Origin: Blastococcus sp. TF02A-26
GTDB lineage: Bacteria; Actinomycetota; Actinomycetes; Mycobacteriales; Geodermatophilaceae
Assembly: GCF_003319125.1 (NCBI RefSeq)
Contig: NZ_QOHG01000005.1
Coordinates: forward strand, 1-64,000
DNA length: 64,000 nucleotides
Reading direction: 5' to 3'
Positions 53,800 through 62,470 of this stretch are shown one piece after another. Made by a program: the position numbers and the translations under genes. The notes beneath the pieces are model-generated. The model ran no database searches. It saw only the letters and a list, made by a program, of their open reading frames with translations, and was not told the DNA's origin. Every line of letters begins with the position of its first letter. Position 1 is the stretch's first letter.

Positions 53800-54345
53800 T
53801 CAGCGCTTGACGCCGTACATCTCCGACGACGGCGGGTAGGTCGGCAGCTGCGGCTTCGGGGCGCCGATGACGACGCAGAACAGCGCGTCGGTGTCGCCCA
53901 CGTTCTTCAGCGAGCGCGGCACGCCGGCCGGCACGCGGATGAGGTCGCGGTAGCCCAGGACCCGAGTAGCCTTCTTGGTGCCGTCCTCGACGTCGTGGAC
54001 GGCGACCTCCAGCTTCCCCTCGAGGACGTAGAAGACCTCCTCGACGTCGTGGTGGGTGTGCTCGGGGCCGACCGCGCCGACGGGCAGCTTCATGTTGGAG
54101 AACGTGAAGCCGCCGGGCTTCAGCGTGCGGCTGTCCGCCGAGTGGTCGCCGGTGGCGCCGGAGCCGATGTAGCGGATCTGGGCGCGCCGGAAGCGGTCGC
54201 CGCCCTGGGAGGCCTGGAAGCCAAGGGCGTCCCAGTCCTCGTAGCGGCTCTCGGCACTGGCGATGCAGGAGTCGATGAGCGACTCGAGGTCGGCACCGGG
54301 GGCCGGGGCCGTCTGCTCGGGGGTGGTGGTCTGCTCGGTGGTCAC
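53800..54345 (-). CDS. cupin-domain protein
   Basis: 181 residues with a helical N-terminus and one cupin. Motif 1 is 'HTHHDVEEVFYVLEGKLEV' (His, His, Glu) and motif 2 is 'VPAGVPRSLKNVGD', which lacks the usual His. Metal ligands from motif 1 are present. It does not resemble 3-hydroxyanthranilate dioxygenase. It could be a small metal-dependent isomerase or dioxygenase of the pathway. Confidence 0.85.
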   Translation of the reverse strand: MTTEQTTTPEQTAPAPGADLESLIDSCIASAESRYEDWDALGFQASQGGDRFRRAQIRYIGSGATGDHSADSRTLKPGGFTFSNMKLPVGAVGPEHTHHDVEEVFYVLEGKLEVAVHDVEDGTKKATRVLGYRDLIRVPAGVPRSLKNVGDTDALFCVVIGAPKPQLPTYPPSSEMYGVKR

Positions 54346-54381
54346 TGCTGTTCTCCTTCGGTTACCGGGGCGGGGGGCTGG

Positions 54382-54753
54382 TCAGTGGGTGCGACCGCGG
54401 TGCGCGATCGCCTCGATCTCGACGGTGGCGCCGTAGGGCAGGCCGGCGACCTCGACGAAGCTGCGCGCCGGCCGGGGCTGGGCGAAGGTCCGCTCGTAGT
54501 GCGCGTTGGCCTCGGTGCGGAGGCTGAGGTCGGTCACGAAGTACGTCGTCTTCACGACGTCCTCCAGGGCCATCCCCACGGTCGCCAGCCGCTCGGTGAG
54601 CCGGGCGGTGGCGGCCTCGATGGCCTCGGTGCGCCCGTGGACGGCGGCGCCGTCGGCGTCCACCGACAGCGCGCCGGAGACGAACGCCAGGTCGCCGACG
54701 GCGAAGGCGGGGCTGTAGGGGTGGGCGCCGCTGATCTGCGTGCTCGTGCTCAT
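54382..54753 (-). CDS. RidA-family enamine/imine deaminase
   Basis: 123 residues. 'GDLAFVSGALSVDADG', 'VVKTTYFVTDLSLRTEANAHYE' and 'RPARSFVEVAGLPYGATVEIEAIAHRG' make it a canonical RidA with the carboxylate-binding Arg in PARS. It hydrolyses reactive enamines/imines to ketones. Related proteins act as 2-aminomuconate deaminases, which would fit the aldehyde dehydrogenase it overlaps (ATGA). Confidence 0.9.
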   Translation of the reverse strand: MSTSTQISGAHPYSPAFAVGDLAFVSGALSVDADGAAVHGRTEAIEAATARLTERLATVGMALEDVVKTTYFVTDLSLRTEANAHYERTFAQPRPARSFVEVAGLPYGATVEIEAIAHRGRTH

Positions 54754-56315
54754 CGCTCGAAACCTCCCGGGGCGCCCCACGCGATCGGGCGTCCGCTGAC
54801 GTCGACGTAGATGGACTTCTGGTGCATGTACGAGCGGATCCCGTCGCGGCCCTTCTCCAGGCCGATGCCGCTCTCCTTGAGACCGGTGAACGGGGTCGAG
54901 ATGCTGAACTGCTTGTAGGTGTTCACCCAGACCGTGCCCGCCTTGACCGCGCGGGCGATCCGCCAGGCGCGGGGGAAGTCGCGGGTCCAGATGCCGGCGG
55001 CGAGGCCGAAGACGGTGTCGTTGGCCTGCGCGACCAGGTCGTCCTCGTCGTCGAAGGTCAGCAGCACGGCGACCGGGCCGAAGACCTCCTCCTGGCAGAT
55101 GGTGTCGTCGTTGGAGACGCCGCTGAGGACCGTCGGCAGGTAATAGGCGCCGGTCGCCAGCTCGTCGTCGTCGGGGACCCGGCCGCCGGTCAGCACCGTG
55201 GCGCCCGCGGCGACGGCGTCGTCGACCATCCGCGCCACGCCGTCCCGGTGCGAGTGCGTGATCATCGGCGCGACGTGGGTGCGCGGGTCGTCCCCGGGGC
55301 CGACGACGAGCCGCTCGGTGGCGGCGACCAGCCGGGCGGTGAACTCCTCGGCGACGTCGCGGTGGACGAAGACCCGCGAGCCGGCGATGCAGCTCTGCCC
55401 GGTCGAGCTGAAGATCCCGTAGACGACCCCGGCCACGGCCTGGTCCAGGTCGGCGTCGGGGAAGACGATCGTCGGCGACTTGCCGCCGAGCTCCAGGGTG
55501 ACCGGCATGACCTTGCGGGCGGCCACCTCGCCGAGGTGCTTGCCGGTGGTCGTGCCGCCGGTGAAGCTGATCTTGGACACCTCGGGGTGGGCGACGAGCG
55601 CCTCGCCGACGGTGCGGCCGGGGCCGGGGATCACCGAGAGCAGGCCGGCGGGCAGGCCGGCCTCCTCGGCCAGGCGGGCCAGGCGCAGGGTCACCCACGG
55701 CGCCCAGACCGGCGGCTTGGAGACGACGGCGTTGCCGGCGGCCAGCGCGGGGGCGATCTTCTGCGCGTCGCTGGCGATCGGGGAGTTCCACGGGGTGATG
55801 GCGCCGACGACGCCCATCGGCTCCCAGGTGGCGAAGGTGAGGTACTCGCCGCGGGAGGGGGTGATGTCCCCGACCATGGTCTCCAGCGTCGCGGCCATGT
55901 AGCGGAAGGTGTTGGCCGCACTCAGGCACAGCGCCCGGGTCTCGCCGCGGGTCTTGCCGGTGTCGAGGGTCTGCAGGGCCGAGATGGTGTCGGCGTCGCG
56001 CTCCAGGGCCTCGCCGATGCGGTAGAGCACCCGCGCCCGCTCGTGCGGCAGCATCGCCGCCCAGCCGGACTCCGCAGCGGCCTGCAGCCCGCCGCGGACG
56101 GCGCGGTCGACGTCCTCCACGGTGGCGCCGTGCAGCGTCGCGAAGACCTTGCCGGTCGCCGGGTCCACCGACTCGATGGGCTCGCCGCTGCCCCGCTGCC
56201 ACCGGCCGGCGACGAGGATCTCGTCGCGCAGCGAGGCCTGCAGGGCGTCGGCGGAGGAGGACCGCTCGGCGGGCGCGTTCGGCACGCCCTGCACGGGTCC
56301 CGGCCGATCGGTCAT
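54750..56315 (-). CDS. aldehyde dehydrogenase of the catabolic island
   Basis: 521 residues. 'VAGRWQRGSGEPIESVDPATGKV' starts the fold after a 30-residue extension. FTGGTTTG is the nucleotide motif, ELGGKSPTIV has the general base Glu and GQSCIAGSR the catalytic Cys. The C-terminus is 'PFTGLKESGIGLEKGRDGIRSYMHQKSIYVDV'. It probably oxidises a semialdehyde from ring cleavage (hydroxy- or aminomuconate semialdehyde are family precedents). ATG 56315; an operator-like dyad is 40 bases upstream. Confidence 0.9.
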   Translation of the reverse strand: MTDRPGPVQGVPNAPAERSSSADALQASLRDEILVAGRWQRGSGEPIESVDPATGKVFATLHGATVEDVDRAVRGGLQAAAESGWAAMLPHERARVLYRIGEALERDADTISALQTLDTGKTRGETRALCLSAANTFRYMAATLETMVGDITPSRGEYLTFATWEPMGVVGAITPWNSPIASDAQKIAPALAAGNAVVSKPPVWAPWVTLRLARLAEEAGLPAGLLSVIPGPGRTVGEALVAHPEVSKISFTGGTTTGKHLGEVAARKVMPVTLELGGKSPTIVFPDADLDQAVAGVVYGIFSSTGQSCIAGSRVFVHRDVAEEFTARLVAATERLVVGPGDDPRTHVAPMITHSHRDGVARMVDDAVAAGATVLTGGRVPDDDELATGAYYLPTVLSGVSNDDTICQEEVFGPVAVLLTFDDEDDLVAQANDTVFGLAAGIWTRDFPRAWRIARAVKAGTVWVNTYKQFSISTPFTGLKESGIGLEKGRDGIRSYMHQKSIYVDVSGRPIAWGAPGGFER

Positions 56316-56354
56316 GGTGTCTCCCTCGGTGGTGCTCCTCTGAGTGCTCATCTT

Positions 56355-56366
56355 CTTAGCGCTCAG
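56355..56366. promoter_or_regulatory. operator-like dyad upstream of the aldehyde dehydrogenase
   Basis: CTTAGCGCTCAG is the best dyad of the island's motif family. It lies 40 bases upstream of the start codon in the AT-richest patch of this gap. Confidence 0.55.
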
Positions 56367-56447
56367 AGATATGCAGCGAATGTAGGAGTGGGCCCGCCCA
56401 CGGTCAAGGGGCGGGGTGGGACTCGCACGGTGTTCCGTTCGGTTCGG

Positions 56448-56466
56448 CCTCCCTGCAGGGAGGTCC
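56448..56466 (-). terminator. post-stop hairpin, copy D (after the aspartate-dehydrogenase-like gene)
   Basis: A perfect 16-bp palindrome, CCTCCCTGCAGGGAGG, follows the stop as TGAAGGACC. It is a short version of copies A-C. Confidence 0.65.
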
Positions 56467-56467
56467 T

Positions 56468-57325
56468 TCACGCGATGAGCGGAGGGCGCGCGGTCAGCCC
56501 GCTCAGCGTGCGGAGGATCGAGTACGGCACCACCGCGCTGGTGCGCGGGTTGTCCGGGCTCGGCTTGTTCTGCACCTGGAACACGTAGGAGCCCTGCGGC
56601 CCCTCGGCCTCGATGCGGTGGGTGGTCAGGTCGGCCGCGGGATCGGCGTGCAGCTCCACCCGGACGACGTCGGGGTCCCCGACGGCCAGCGCCAGGGCGG
56701 CCGCGACGTTCAGCGACTGCGGGAAGAGCCGGGAGGCCTCCGCGGGGGTGCCGGCGAAGACGAGCACGTCCTCGGCGGCATCGCGGACCCGCCGAGCCTC
56801 CGCCTCGTCCATCCACGGCTGGACCAGGGCGGCCGGCTTCTTGGTGGTGCGCAGGACCGCGCGGTCCAGCCCGCCGACGGCGGCCGCCGAGGCGAGCAGG
56901 TCCAGCCCACCGAGCGCGCCGTGCGTGCAGCGCAGCCGGCCGGGGCCGAGCTCGTCCAGCCGCCCGGCCAGGCGGGGGTCGAGCAGGGCCGCGATCGAGC
57001 TCACCACCAGGTCGCGGCCGGCTGCCAGGACCGGCTCCACGACCTCGAGCAGCGCGTCGGGCCCGGCGCACTCGACGACGACGTCGCAGGCCGCGAGGGC
57101 CTCGTCGAGGCCGAGCCGCGGGACCGGGAGCCCCGGGTCGTCGGGCGAGCGGGTGACGACGCCGACCAGCGTCGCGCCGTCCACCCCTCCCCTCAGCAGC
57201 TCCCGGGCGACCACCCGGCCGATGGCGCCGTGACCCAGCAGGGCCACGCGGAGCCCCGTCCCCGCGGCACGGACCGCGGCGGTCCGTCCCGTGGGGCCGG
57301 GGACGCCATCGACTCGGGTGGTCAT
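56468..57325 (-). CDS. L-aspartate dehydrogenase-like protein
   Basis: 285 residues. 'VALLGHGAIGRVVARELLRGG' (28-48) is the Rossmann motif. 'CTHGALGGLDLLASAA' and 'TTHRIEAEGPQGSYVFQVQN' (catalytic His region) are hallmarks of the aspartate dehydrogenase family. In NAD synthesis this enzyme makes iminoaspartate, but here it lies in a catabolic run without nad genes. It may instead deaminate or reductively aminate a pathway intermediate. Seven bases separate it from the SBP gene. Confidence 0.85.
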   Translation of the reverse strand: MTTRVDGVPGPTGRTAAVRAAGTGLRVALLGHGAIGRVVARELLRGGVDGATLVGVVTRSPDDPGLPVPRLGLDEALAACDVVVECAGPDALLEVVEPVLAAGRDLVVSSIAALLDPRLAGRLDELGPGRLRCTHGALGGLDLLASAAAVGGLDRAVLRTTKKPAALVQPWMDEAEARRVRDAAEDVLVFAGTPAEASRLFPQSLNVAAALALAVGDPDVVRVELHADPAADLTTHRIEAEGPQGSYVFQVQNKPSPDNPRTSAVVPYSILRTLSGLTARPPLIA

Positions 57326-57332
57326 CGGAGGA

Positions 57333-58331
57333 TCAGCCCTCGGCGACGTAGGTGTCGTCGGCGGCCTCGTAACCGTCCTCGAGCAGCCCCTGCTCGACCA
57401 GGATGTCGGCGACCTCCTGGATGCGGTCGACGTCGGTCTCGGCCAGGAACTCGGGCAGCGCGATCTCCTGCGCGACCTCCGGCGACACCTGAGCGATGGT
57501 CGGCAGCCACTCGCGCCACTCGGCCTCGTTGGCGACGATGTCCTGCCCGGCCGCGTACATCGCCCGGGCGAACGCCGCGACGGTGTTCGGGTTGGACTCG
57601 ATGAACTGGTCGCTGGCGATGAAGTTGGAGACCGCCAGGCCGTCGTTCGGGCCCTCCTCCGAGGTCAGGTCGACGATCTCGCGCATGCCCGCGGCCAGCG
57701 CCGCCGAGGAGAACGGCTCCGGGGAGTAGCCGACGTCGATGGATCCGGCCTCGACACCCGACAGCATCTCGGGGAAGGGCACCTCGACGAAGGTCGGCTC
57801 GACGTCGTCCAGGCCCTCCTCGTTCAGCAGGTTGCGCAGGGTGACGTCACCGATGTTGTTGGTGGCGTTGATCCCGATCGTGGCGCCGTCGAGGTCCTCG
57901 AGGGTCTGGATGTCGGAGTCGGGGTCGACGTAGACCGACAGGCCGCCGGCGCCCAGGGCGCTGGTGAGGACGACGGTCTGGATCGGCAGCCCGCTCTGCG
58001 CGGCGATCGACGTCGAGATGGTGTTGGAGAAGCTCATGTCGAGCTCGCCGGTGGCCACGTTCTGCGCGGCCTGCGGGCCGCCCTGGACCGGCTCGAGGGT
58101 GACCGTGAGGCCCTCCTCCTCGAAGAAGCCCTTCTCCTGCGCCCAGTACAGCGCGGAGTAGTCGGCCAGCGGCAGCGCGCCGACGGTGACCTCGGTGGTC
58201 TCGAGCTCGCCGTCGCTGGAACCGCCGCCGCCGCCCCCGGAGCTGTTGCCGCTGTCGTCGTCCGAGCCGCACGCGGCCAGACCCAGCAGCGCGAACGCGG
58301 TCGCTCCCGCGACCACACCACGGAACCTCAT
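57333..58331 (-). CDS. NitT/TauT-type ABC substrate-binding lipoprotein (NMT1/SsuA-like)
   Basis: 332 residues. Lipobox LAAC near residue 21 is followed by a Gly/Ser linker. 'VTVGALPLADYSALYWAQEKGFFEEEGLTVTLEPVQGG' is the typical NMT1/THI5-like opening. The family binds sulfonates, nitrate, pyrimidine precursors and aromatic acids. It supplies the adjacent ATPase and two permeases. An operator-like site is 24 bases upstream, so it may be expressed separately from the permeases. Confidence 0.9.
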   Translation of the reverse strand: MRFRGVVAGATAFALLGLAACGSDDDSGNSSGGGGGGSSDGELETTEVTVGALPLADYSALYWAQEKGFFEEEGLTVTLEPVQGGPQAAQNVATGELDMSFSNTISTSIAAQSGLPIQTVVLTSALGAGGLSVYVDPDSDIQTLEDLDGATIGINATNNIGDVTLRNLLNEEGLDDVEPTFVEVPFPEMLSGVEAGSIDVGYSPEPFSSAALAAGMREIVDLTSEEGPNDGLAVSNFIASDQFIESNPNTVAAFARAMYAAGQDIVANEAEWREWLPTIAQVSPEVAQEIALPEFLAETDVDRIQEVADILVEQGLLEDGYEAADDTYVAEG

Positions 58332-58354
58332 GTAGATACCTCCGGGCTCAGAAA

Positions 58355-58366
58355 CTGAGCGCCAAG
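58355..58366. promoter_or_regulatory. operator-like dyad upstream of the ABC binding-protein gene
   Basis: CTGAGCGCCAAG, matching the motif family seen at 56355, 61112, 62423 and 44383. Confidence 0.5.
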
Positions 58367-58425
58367 TTGTCGGGACGGACGTGACCGGGCGGTCACGCGG
58401 GGCGGCGGCCCGGGGGCCGCCGGGC

Positions 58426-59238
58426 TCAGACGGGAGCCACCTGCTCCTTGCTGCGGAGGAGGCGGGTCACGTGACCGCGGATCTCGACGAACCGCGGGTC
58501 GGTCTTGGTCGCGATGTGGTCGCGCGGCCGCGGCAGGTCGACCTCGATGACCTCGGCGACGACGCTGGGCGGCGCGGACAGCACGATGATCCGGTCGGCG
58601 AGGTAGACGCTCTCGTCGATGTCGTGGGTGACCACGAGCACCGTGATGCCGAGCTCGGCCTGGATCCGCATGAGCAGGTCCTCGAGGTCGGCGCGGGTCT
58701 GCGCGTCGACCGAGGCGTACGGCTCGTCCATCAGCAGCAGCTTCGGGTGGCTGGCCAGCGCGCGGGCGATCGCCACGCGCTGCTGCATGCCGCCGGACAT
58801 CTGCCAGGGGTAGAGCTTCTCCTTGCCGGAGAGCCCGACCTCCTCGATGGCGAAGCGCACGCGCTCGGCGCGCTCCTTCGCCGGCAGGTGCTTGATCGGG
58901 AAGGCCACGTTCTTGTCCACCCGCATCCAGGGGAACAGCGAGCGCGAGTAGTCCTGGAAGACCATCGCCAGGCCCTCGGGGACGCCGTTCACCGGGGTGC
59001 CCTCGAACTCGACGCGGCCGGCAGTCGGCTCGTCGAGACCGGAGATGATCCGCAGGAGCGTCGACTTGCCACAGCCGGACGGGCCGACGATGACGCTGAT
59101 CTTGGAGGCCGGGACCTCGGCGCTGATGCTGCGGACGGCGAGGTTGTCGCCGTAGCTGCGGGAGACGCCGTCGAGCAGGAGCTCGGCGCTGGTGGCGGCG
59201 CGGGGCGCCGGGTTCTCGGTCACTCGGGCCTCAGTCAT
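58426..59238 (-). CDS. NitT/TauT-type ABC transporter ATPase
   Basis: 270 residues from ATG 59238. Walker A GPSGCGKST, Q-loop 'MVFQDYSRSLFPWM', signature MSGGMQQRV, Walker B LLLMDEPYASVD and switch His THDIDE. The sequence is of the SsuB/TauB class. It overlaps the upstream permease gene by eight bases. It powers import of the ligand bound by the lipoprotein at 57333. Confidence 0.93.
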   Translation of the reverse strand: MTEARVTENPAPRAATSAELLLDGVSRSYGDNLAVRSISAEVPASKISVIVGPSGCGKSTLLRIISGLDEPTAGRVEFEGTPVNGVPEGLAMVFQDYSRSLFPWMRVDKNVAFPIKHLPAKERAERVRFAIEEVGLSGKEKLYPWQMSGGMQQRVAIARALASHPKLLLMDEPYASVDAQTRADLEDLLMRIQAELGITVLVVTHDIDESVYLADRIIVLSAPPSVVAEVIEVDLPRPRDHIATKTDPRFVEIRGHVTRLLRSKEQVAPV

Positions 59239-60145
59239 TCTGCTGGGTCGCTCCTCGGTGCCAGGCGAGCGCACGGCGCTCGATCGCCAGGAAGATGAAG
59301 TTGAAGGCCACGCCGAGGAGCACCAGGACGATCAGCACCGACCAGAAGCCGGCGTAGTCGAAGGTCCGCTGGGACTGGATCAGCAGGTAGCCCAGGCCGT
59401 TCTCGGACTTCTGGAGCTCCGAGATGATCATGAGGATCAGGGAGAAGGACAGCGACGTCCGGATGCCCGCGAAGATCTTCGGTGCCGCACCGGGCAGCAC
59501 GATGTGCAGCAGCTGGTCGCGGGCCGGGATCCGGAACACCTGGGCGGCCTGCGCCCGGGTCTGCCCGATCGAGCTGACCCCGTCGATGGTGTTGAGCAGG
59601 ATCGGCCAGACGACGCTGAACGCGATCAGGAAGACCTTCGGCGAGTCACCGGTGCCGAAGAGGAAGAAGAAGACGCCGAGCAGCGCCGGGCTGGGCAGCG
59701 ACCGGCCCAGGTGGATCAGCGGCTGGAACAGCGCGGTGAGCACCGGCGAGATGCCGAGCAGGACGCCGATCACCACGCCGACGACGATCGCGATGCCGAG
59801 ACCGGCGAGGGCCCGCCCGACGCTCGGGAAGAGGTGGTCGTAGGTCGCGTCACCGAGGAAGAGCCGCGACGCGTCGCCGGAGAGGAAGTCCTCGACGAAC
59901 CGCTCGAGGGAGGTGAGCGGGTCCTTGACGAACAGGCCCGACCGCCGGCCCTCCGAGATCAGGTACCAGACGCCGATGATCGCGGCGGGGACCAGGAGGC
60001 GGAGCAGCACCGTCACCGGCCAGGGGAAGCCGGCGCGGGCCCGGCGGCGCGGCGGCGCGGGGACGGCGGCGCGCTCCTCGACGGCCTCGGACTCCGGGGC
60101 GCTCAGCGGCACGTGGATCGGGTCGGTGCCCTGCTGGACCGTCAC
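59231..60145 (-). CDS. NitT/TauT-type ABC transporter permease
   Basis: 304 residues. A 50-residue cytoplasmic N-terminus is followed by six helices. 'QAAQVFRIPARDQLLHIVLPGAAPKIFAGIRTSLSFSL' is the EAA-like coupling loop of SsuC/TauC proteins. It is a distinct paralogue of the permease at 60219, so the transporter probably uses a heterodimeric pore. Confidence 0.92.
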   Translation of the reverse strand: MTVQQGTDPIHVPLSAPESEAVEERAAVPAPPRRRARAGFPWPVTVLLRLLVPAAIIGVWYLISEGRRSGLFVKDPLTSLERFVEDFLSGDASRLFLGDATYDHLFPSVGRALAGLGIAIVVGVVIGVLLGISPVLTALFQPLIHLGRSLPSPALLGVFFFLFGTGDSPKVFLIAFSVVWPILLNTIDGVSSIGQTRAQAAQVFRIPARDQLLHIVLPGAAPKIFAGIRTSLSFSLILMIISELQKSENGLGYLLIQSQRTFDYAGFWSVLIVLVLLGVAFNFIFLAIERRALAWHRGATQQND

Positions 60146-60218
60146 GACTCCACCTCGCTGGCGCTCGGCTGCGTCGCGAGCGACGCCACTGTGTCCTCTG
60201 GTGATCTCGCGAGCTCGA

Positions 60219-61010
60219 TCACTGTGCGAGCCCCTTCTTCCAGCCGAACACCACGTCGTCGAGCTTCGCCATGACGAGGTTCACGGCGACGCCGAGCACG
60301 CCGGCCACCAGGGTCGCGGCGTAGACGATGTCGAGGTTGGTGGCGTTGGCGGTGTTCTCGAGGATGTAGCCGCCGATGCCCGTGCCGTTGCCGATGAGCA
60401 GCTCGGCGCTGACCGCGACCAGCAGGCCGATCGAGGCGGCGATCCGGACGCCGGTGAAGGCGAACGGCAGGGCGCTGGGGATCTTCACCGTGCGCAGGAC
60501 CGCCAGGTCGCTGTTGCCGAAGGTCTTCGCCGTCATCACCGCGGTGGTGTCCGTGCTGCGGACGCCGTACATGGTGTTGAGCAGGATCGGCCAGACGCAG
60601 GAGAGCGCGACGGTGAGCGCCAGGGGCAGCATCCCCTGGCCGATGAGCAGGACGAGGATCGGTCCGACGGCCACCGACGGCAGCACCCGGAAGGCCTCGA
60701 CCGGCCACTCGAACGCGACGAAGACGCTGCGGAACGCGCCCATGAGGCCGCCGACCAGGACGCCGACGCCGGTGGCGATCGCCAGGCCGAGCATCCACTC
60801 GCCGAGGGTGAACAGGACGGCGTCCCAGAAGGTGCCGTCGGGTAGCAGGTCCGCGACGCCGCCGAGGACGCCGGTCGGGAGCGGGAGTCCCGCGACGTCG
60901 AGGAGGCCGGTGCGGATCACGGCCTCCCAGACCGCTGCGACACCGACGACGCCGACCACGCCGAGGACGGCCTGCGACCGACCGCTGAGCGGTTCGTGCA
61001 GGAGCTTCAC
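60219..61010 (-). CDS. NitT/TauT-type ABC transporter permease, second subunit
   Basis: 263 residues from GTG 61010, which has GAGGAGGGAG upstream. Six helices; the coupling loop is 'MTAKTFGNSDLAVLRTVKIPSALPFAFTGVRIAASIGL'. It is the first gene of the importer operon. Two regulatory dyads lie upstream (61066-61081 and 61112-61123). Confidence 0.92.
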   Translation of the reverse strand: MKLLHEPLSGRSQAVLGVVGVVGVAAVWEAVIRTGLLDVAGLPLPTGVLGGVADLLPDGTFWDAVLFTLGEWMLGLAIATGVGVLVGGLMGAFRSVFVAFEWPVEAFRVLPSVAVGPILVLLIGQGMLPLALTVALSCVWPILLNTMYGVRSTDTTAVMTAKTFGNSDLAVLRTVKIPSALPFAFTGVRIAASIGLLVAVSAELLIGNGTGIGGYILENTANATNLDIVYAATLVAGVLGVAVNLVMAKLDDVVFGWKKGLAQ

Positions 61011-61065
61011 CCGGATCTCCCTCCTCGGACCGTGCCCGGCGGATGCGTCGCAGTGGGCCGGACCA

Positions 61066-61081
61066 CATCTGTCGACAGATG
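61066..61081. promoter_or_regulatory. GntR-type 16-bp palindrome upstream of the ABC importer
   Basis: CATCTGTCGACAGATG is a perfect palindrome, 56 bases upstream of the permease start. Its core TGTCGACA matches the T-x-G-T-x3-A-C-x-A pattern of FadR/VanR-type GntR regulators. No GntR gene is in the window. Confidence 0.55.
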
Positions 61082-61111
61082 GTCGCCGGGCGTTCCGCGA
61101 GCCGTCAATAG

Positions 61112-61123
61112 CTGAGCGCAAAG
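61112..61123. promoter_or_regulatory. operator-like site upstream of the ABC importer
   Basis: CTGAGCGCAAAG belongs to the island's dyad family. It lies at the edge of an AT-rich patch (61104-61145) that probably holds the promoter. Confidence 0.45.
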
Positions 61124-61190
61124 ACTCTTGGTAATTAACCGCTTTGACACGTGGCGCCGGGCTCCGGTGACGCAGCGCACTCCTCGGACG

Positions 61191-62414
61191 TCACCGGGTG
61201 ACATCTTCCCCGTGTCCGACCACCCCGGGCCGAGCGGTCCGGCCGGCGAGTCCCCACACGCCCGCGACGACCACCGCGAGCGCCAGGGCCAGGAGCGGAG
61301 CGGCGGGCACTCCCCCGGCCATCAGCCCGCCACCGACCAGTGCCGGCGGCAGCCAGACCACCACCGGGATCAGCCGCGGCGGCCGTCCCCGGCGCCGGCG
61401 GGCCGACTCGACCCAGAAGGGCACCGCGATCGGCGGGGCGATCCCGGCGAGCAGCGACAGCCAGTCGACCAGGATCCGGTGGAAGGCGAGGAGTCCGAGC
61501 ACCAGACCCAGCCCGGTGATGACCGCGACCGCCACCCGCGCCGGGGCGCCGGTGAACGTCTGCAGCGCCAGCCCGCCGGAGTAGGCCGCGGCGATCGCGG
61601 GGGCGAGGACGGCGACCGCGACCAGCAGGTCGCCGACCGGCACCCCGCCGGGCCGCATGGCGGCGACCGCGGCGAGGCTGGCGTCCCCGCCGTCGGTCCC
61701 GGACAGCCGCAGGGCCACGCCGATCAGCACGAGCCCCAGGGCGGGCAGGACGAGCGCGGCCACGCAGGCGAGCAGTCCGCCCCGGTGCTCGAGGCCGGCC
61801 GTGAAGTCCGGCGAGCGGAGCATGAAGACGGCGACGTAGCCGACGAACGCGGCCAGCAGGACGACGGCCTCCCCGCCGGGACCCGCCGCGACGGTCACCG
61901 GCGACCGCAGCCGGTCGACGCCCAGCAGCAGGAGGGGCGAGGCCACGAGCGTGAGCACCGTGGTGGCGACGGCGACGCGGTTCCAGGAGCGGACGTCGCT
62001 GAGGGCGAGCGCGCCGACGACGGCGCCCACGGCCGCGGCGCACAGTGGTCGGGGCAGGTCGAGGACCCGGGCGAGCGACTCCCCGCCGATCCCGATGCCG
62101 AAGCCGACCCAGCCGACCATCCCGGCCGCGATCAGCACGCCGACCGCCGTCCGCGCGGCGGGCGAGAGGTAGCCGCGGCTCAGCTGCGTGAACGTCTGTC
62201 CGGTGCCGATCGGCGGGCGCAGGCCCAGCCGGCCGTGCAGGACCAGCAGCACCGCCATCAGCGCGACGGCGGGCAGCAGCCAGACCAGCGGGAGGGGTCC
62301 GCCCCCGTCGGCCAGCTGGGTGCCCAGCACCAGCGCGCCCGGCGAGCTGCCGATGGCCAGCCAGCCCCCGACGTGGCGGGTCCACCGGACCGGCGCGGCG
62401 ACGTCACTGACCAC
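61191..62414 (-). CDS. NCS1/cytosine-permease-like transporter
   Basis: 407 residues with about twelve helices. 'TRHVGGWLAIGSSPGALVLGTQLADGG' and 'AAGMVGWVGFGIGIGGESLARVLDLP' resemble nucleobase:cation symporter-1 proteins, but identity to known members cannot be judged. In this context it may carry an N-heteroaromatic acid. It follows the monooxygenase gene and has an operator-like dyad nine bases before its start. Confidence 0.7.
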   Translation of the reverse strand: MVSDVAAPVRWTRHVGGWLAIGSSPGALVLGTQLADGGGPLPLVWLLPAVALMAVLLVLHGRLGLRPPIGTGQTFTQLSRGYLSPAARTAVGVLIAAGMVGWVGFGIGIGGESLARVLDLPRPLCAAAVGAVVGALALSDVRSWNRVAVATTVLTLVASPLLLLGVDRLRSPVTVAAGPGGEAVVLLAAFVGYVAVFMLRSPDFTAGLEHRGGLLACVAALVLPALGLVLIGVALRLSGTDGGDASLAAVAAMRPGGVPVGDLLVAVAVLAPAIAAAYSGGLALQTFTGAPARVAVAVITGLGLVLGLLAFHRILVDWLSLLAGIAPPIAVPFWVESARRRRGRPPRLIPVVVWLPPALVGGGLMAGGVPAAPLLALALAVVVAGVWGLAGRTARPGVVGHGEDVTR

Positions 62415-62422
62415 CGGGACAA

Positions 62423-62434
62423 CTTAGCGATCAG
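62423..62434. promoter_or_regulatory. operator-like dyad upstream of the NCS1-like gene
   Basis: CTTAGCGATCAG matches the dyad at 56355 with one change. It overlaps the leader immediately before the start codon, a position suited to repression. Confidence 0.45.
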
Positions 62435-62470
62435 GGACTTTGCGGCAAGACACCCCGCGGGCCCCGCATC

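Noticed and set aside
53800-54345. 3-hydroxyanthranilate dioxygenase
   Set aside because: It is a cupin of similar size, but the expected N-terminal motifs are absent and motif 2 lacks its His.
56468-57325. NAD biosynthesis gene nadX
   Set aside because: Sequence family fits, but no nadA/nadC neighbours exist and the gene lies within a catabolic run, so the symbol was not assigned.
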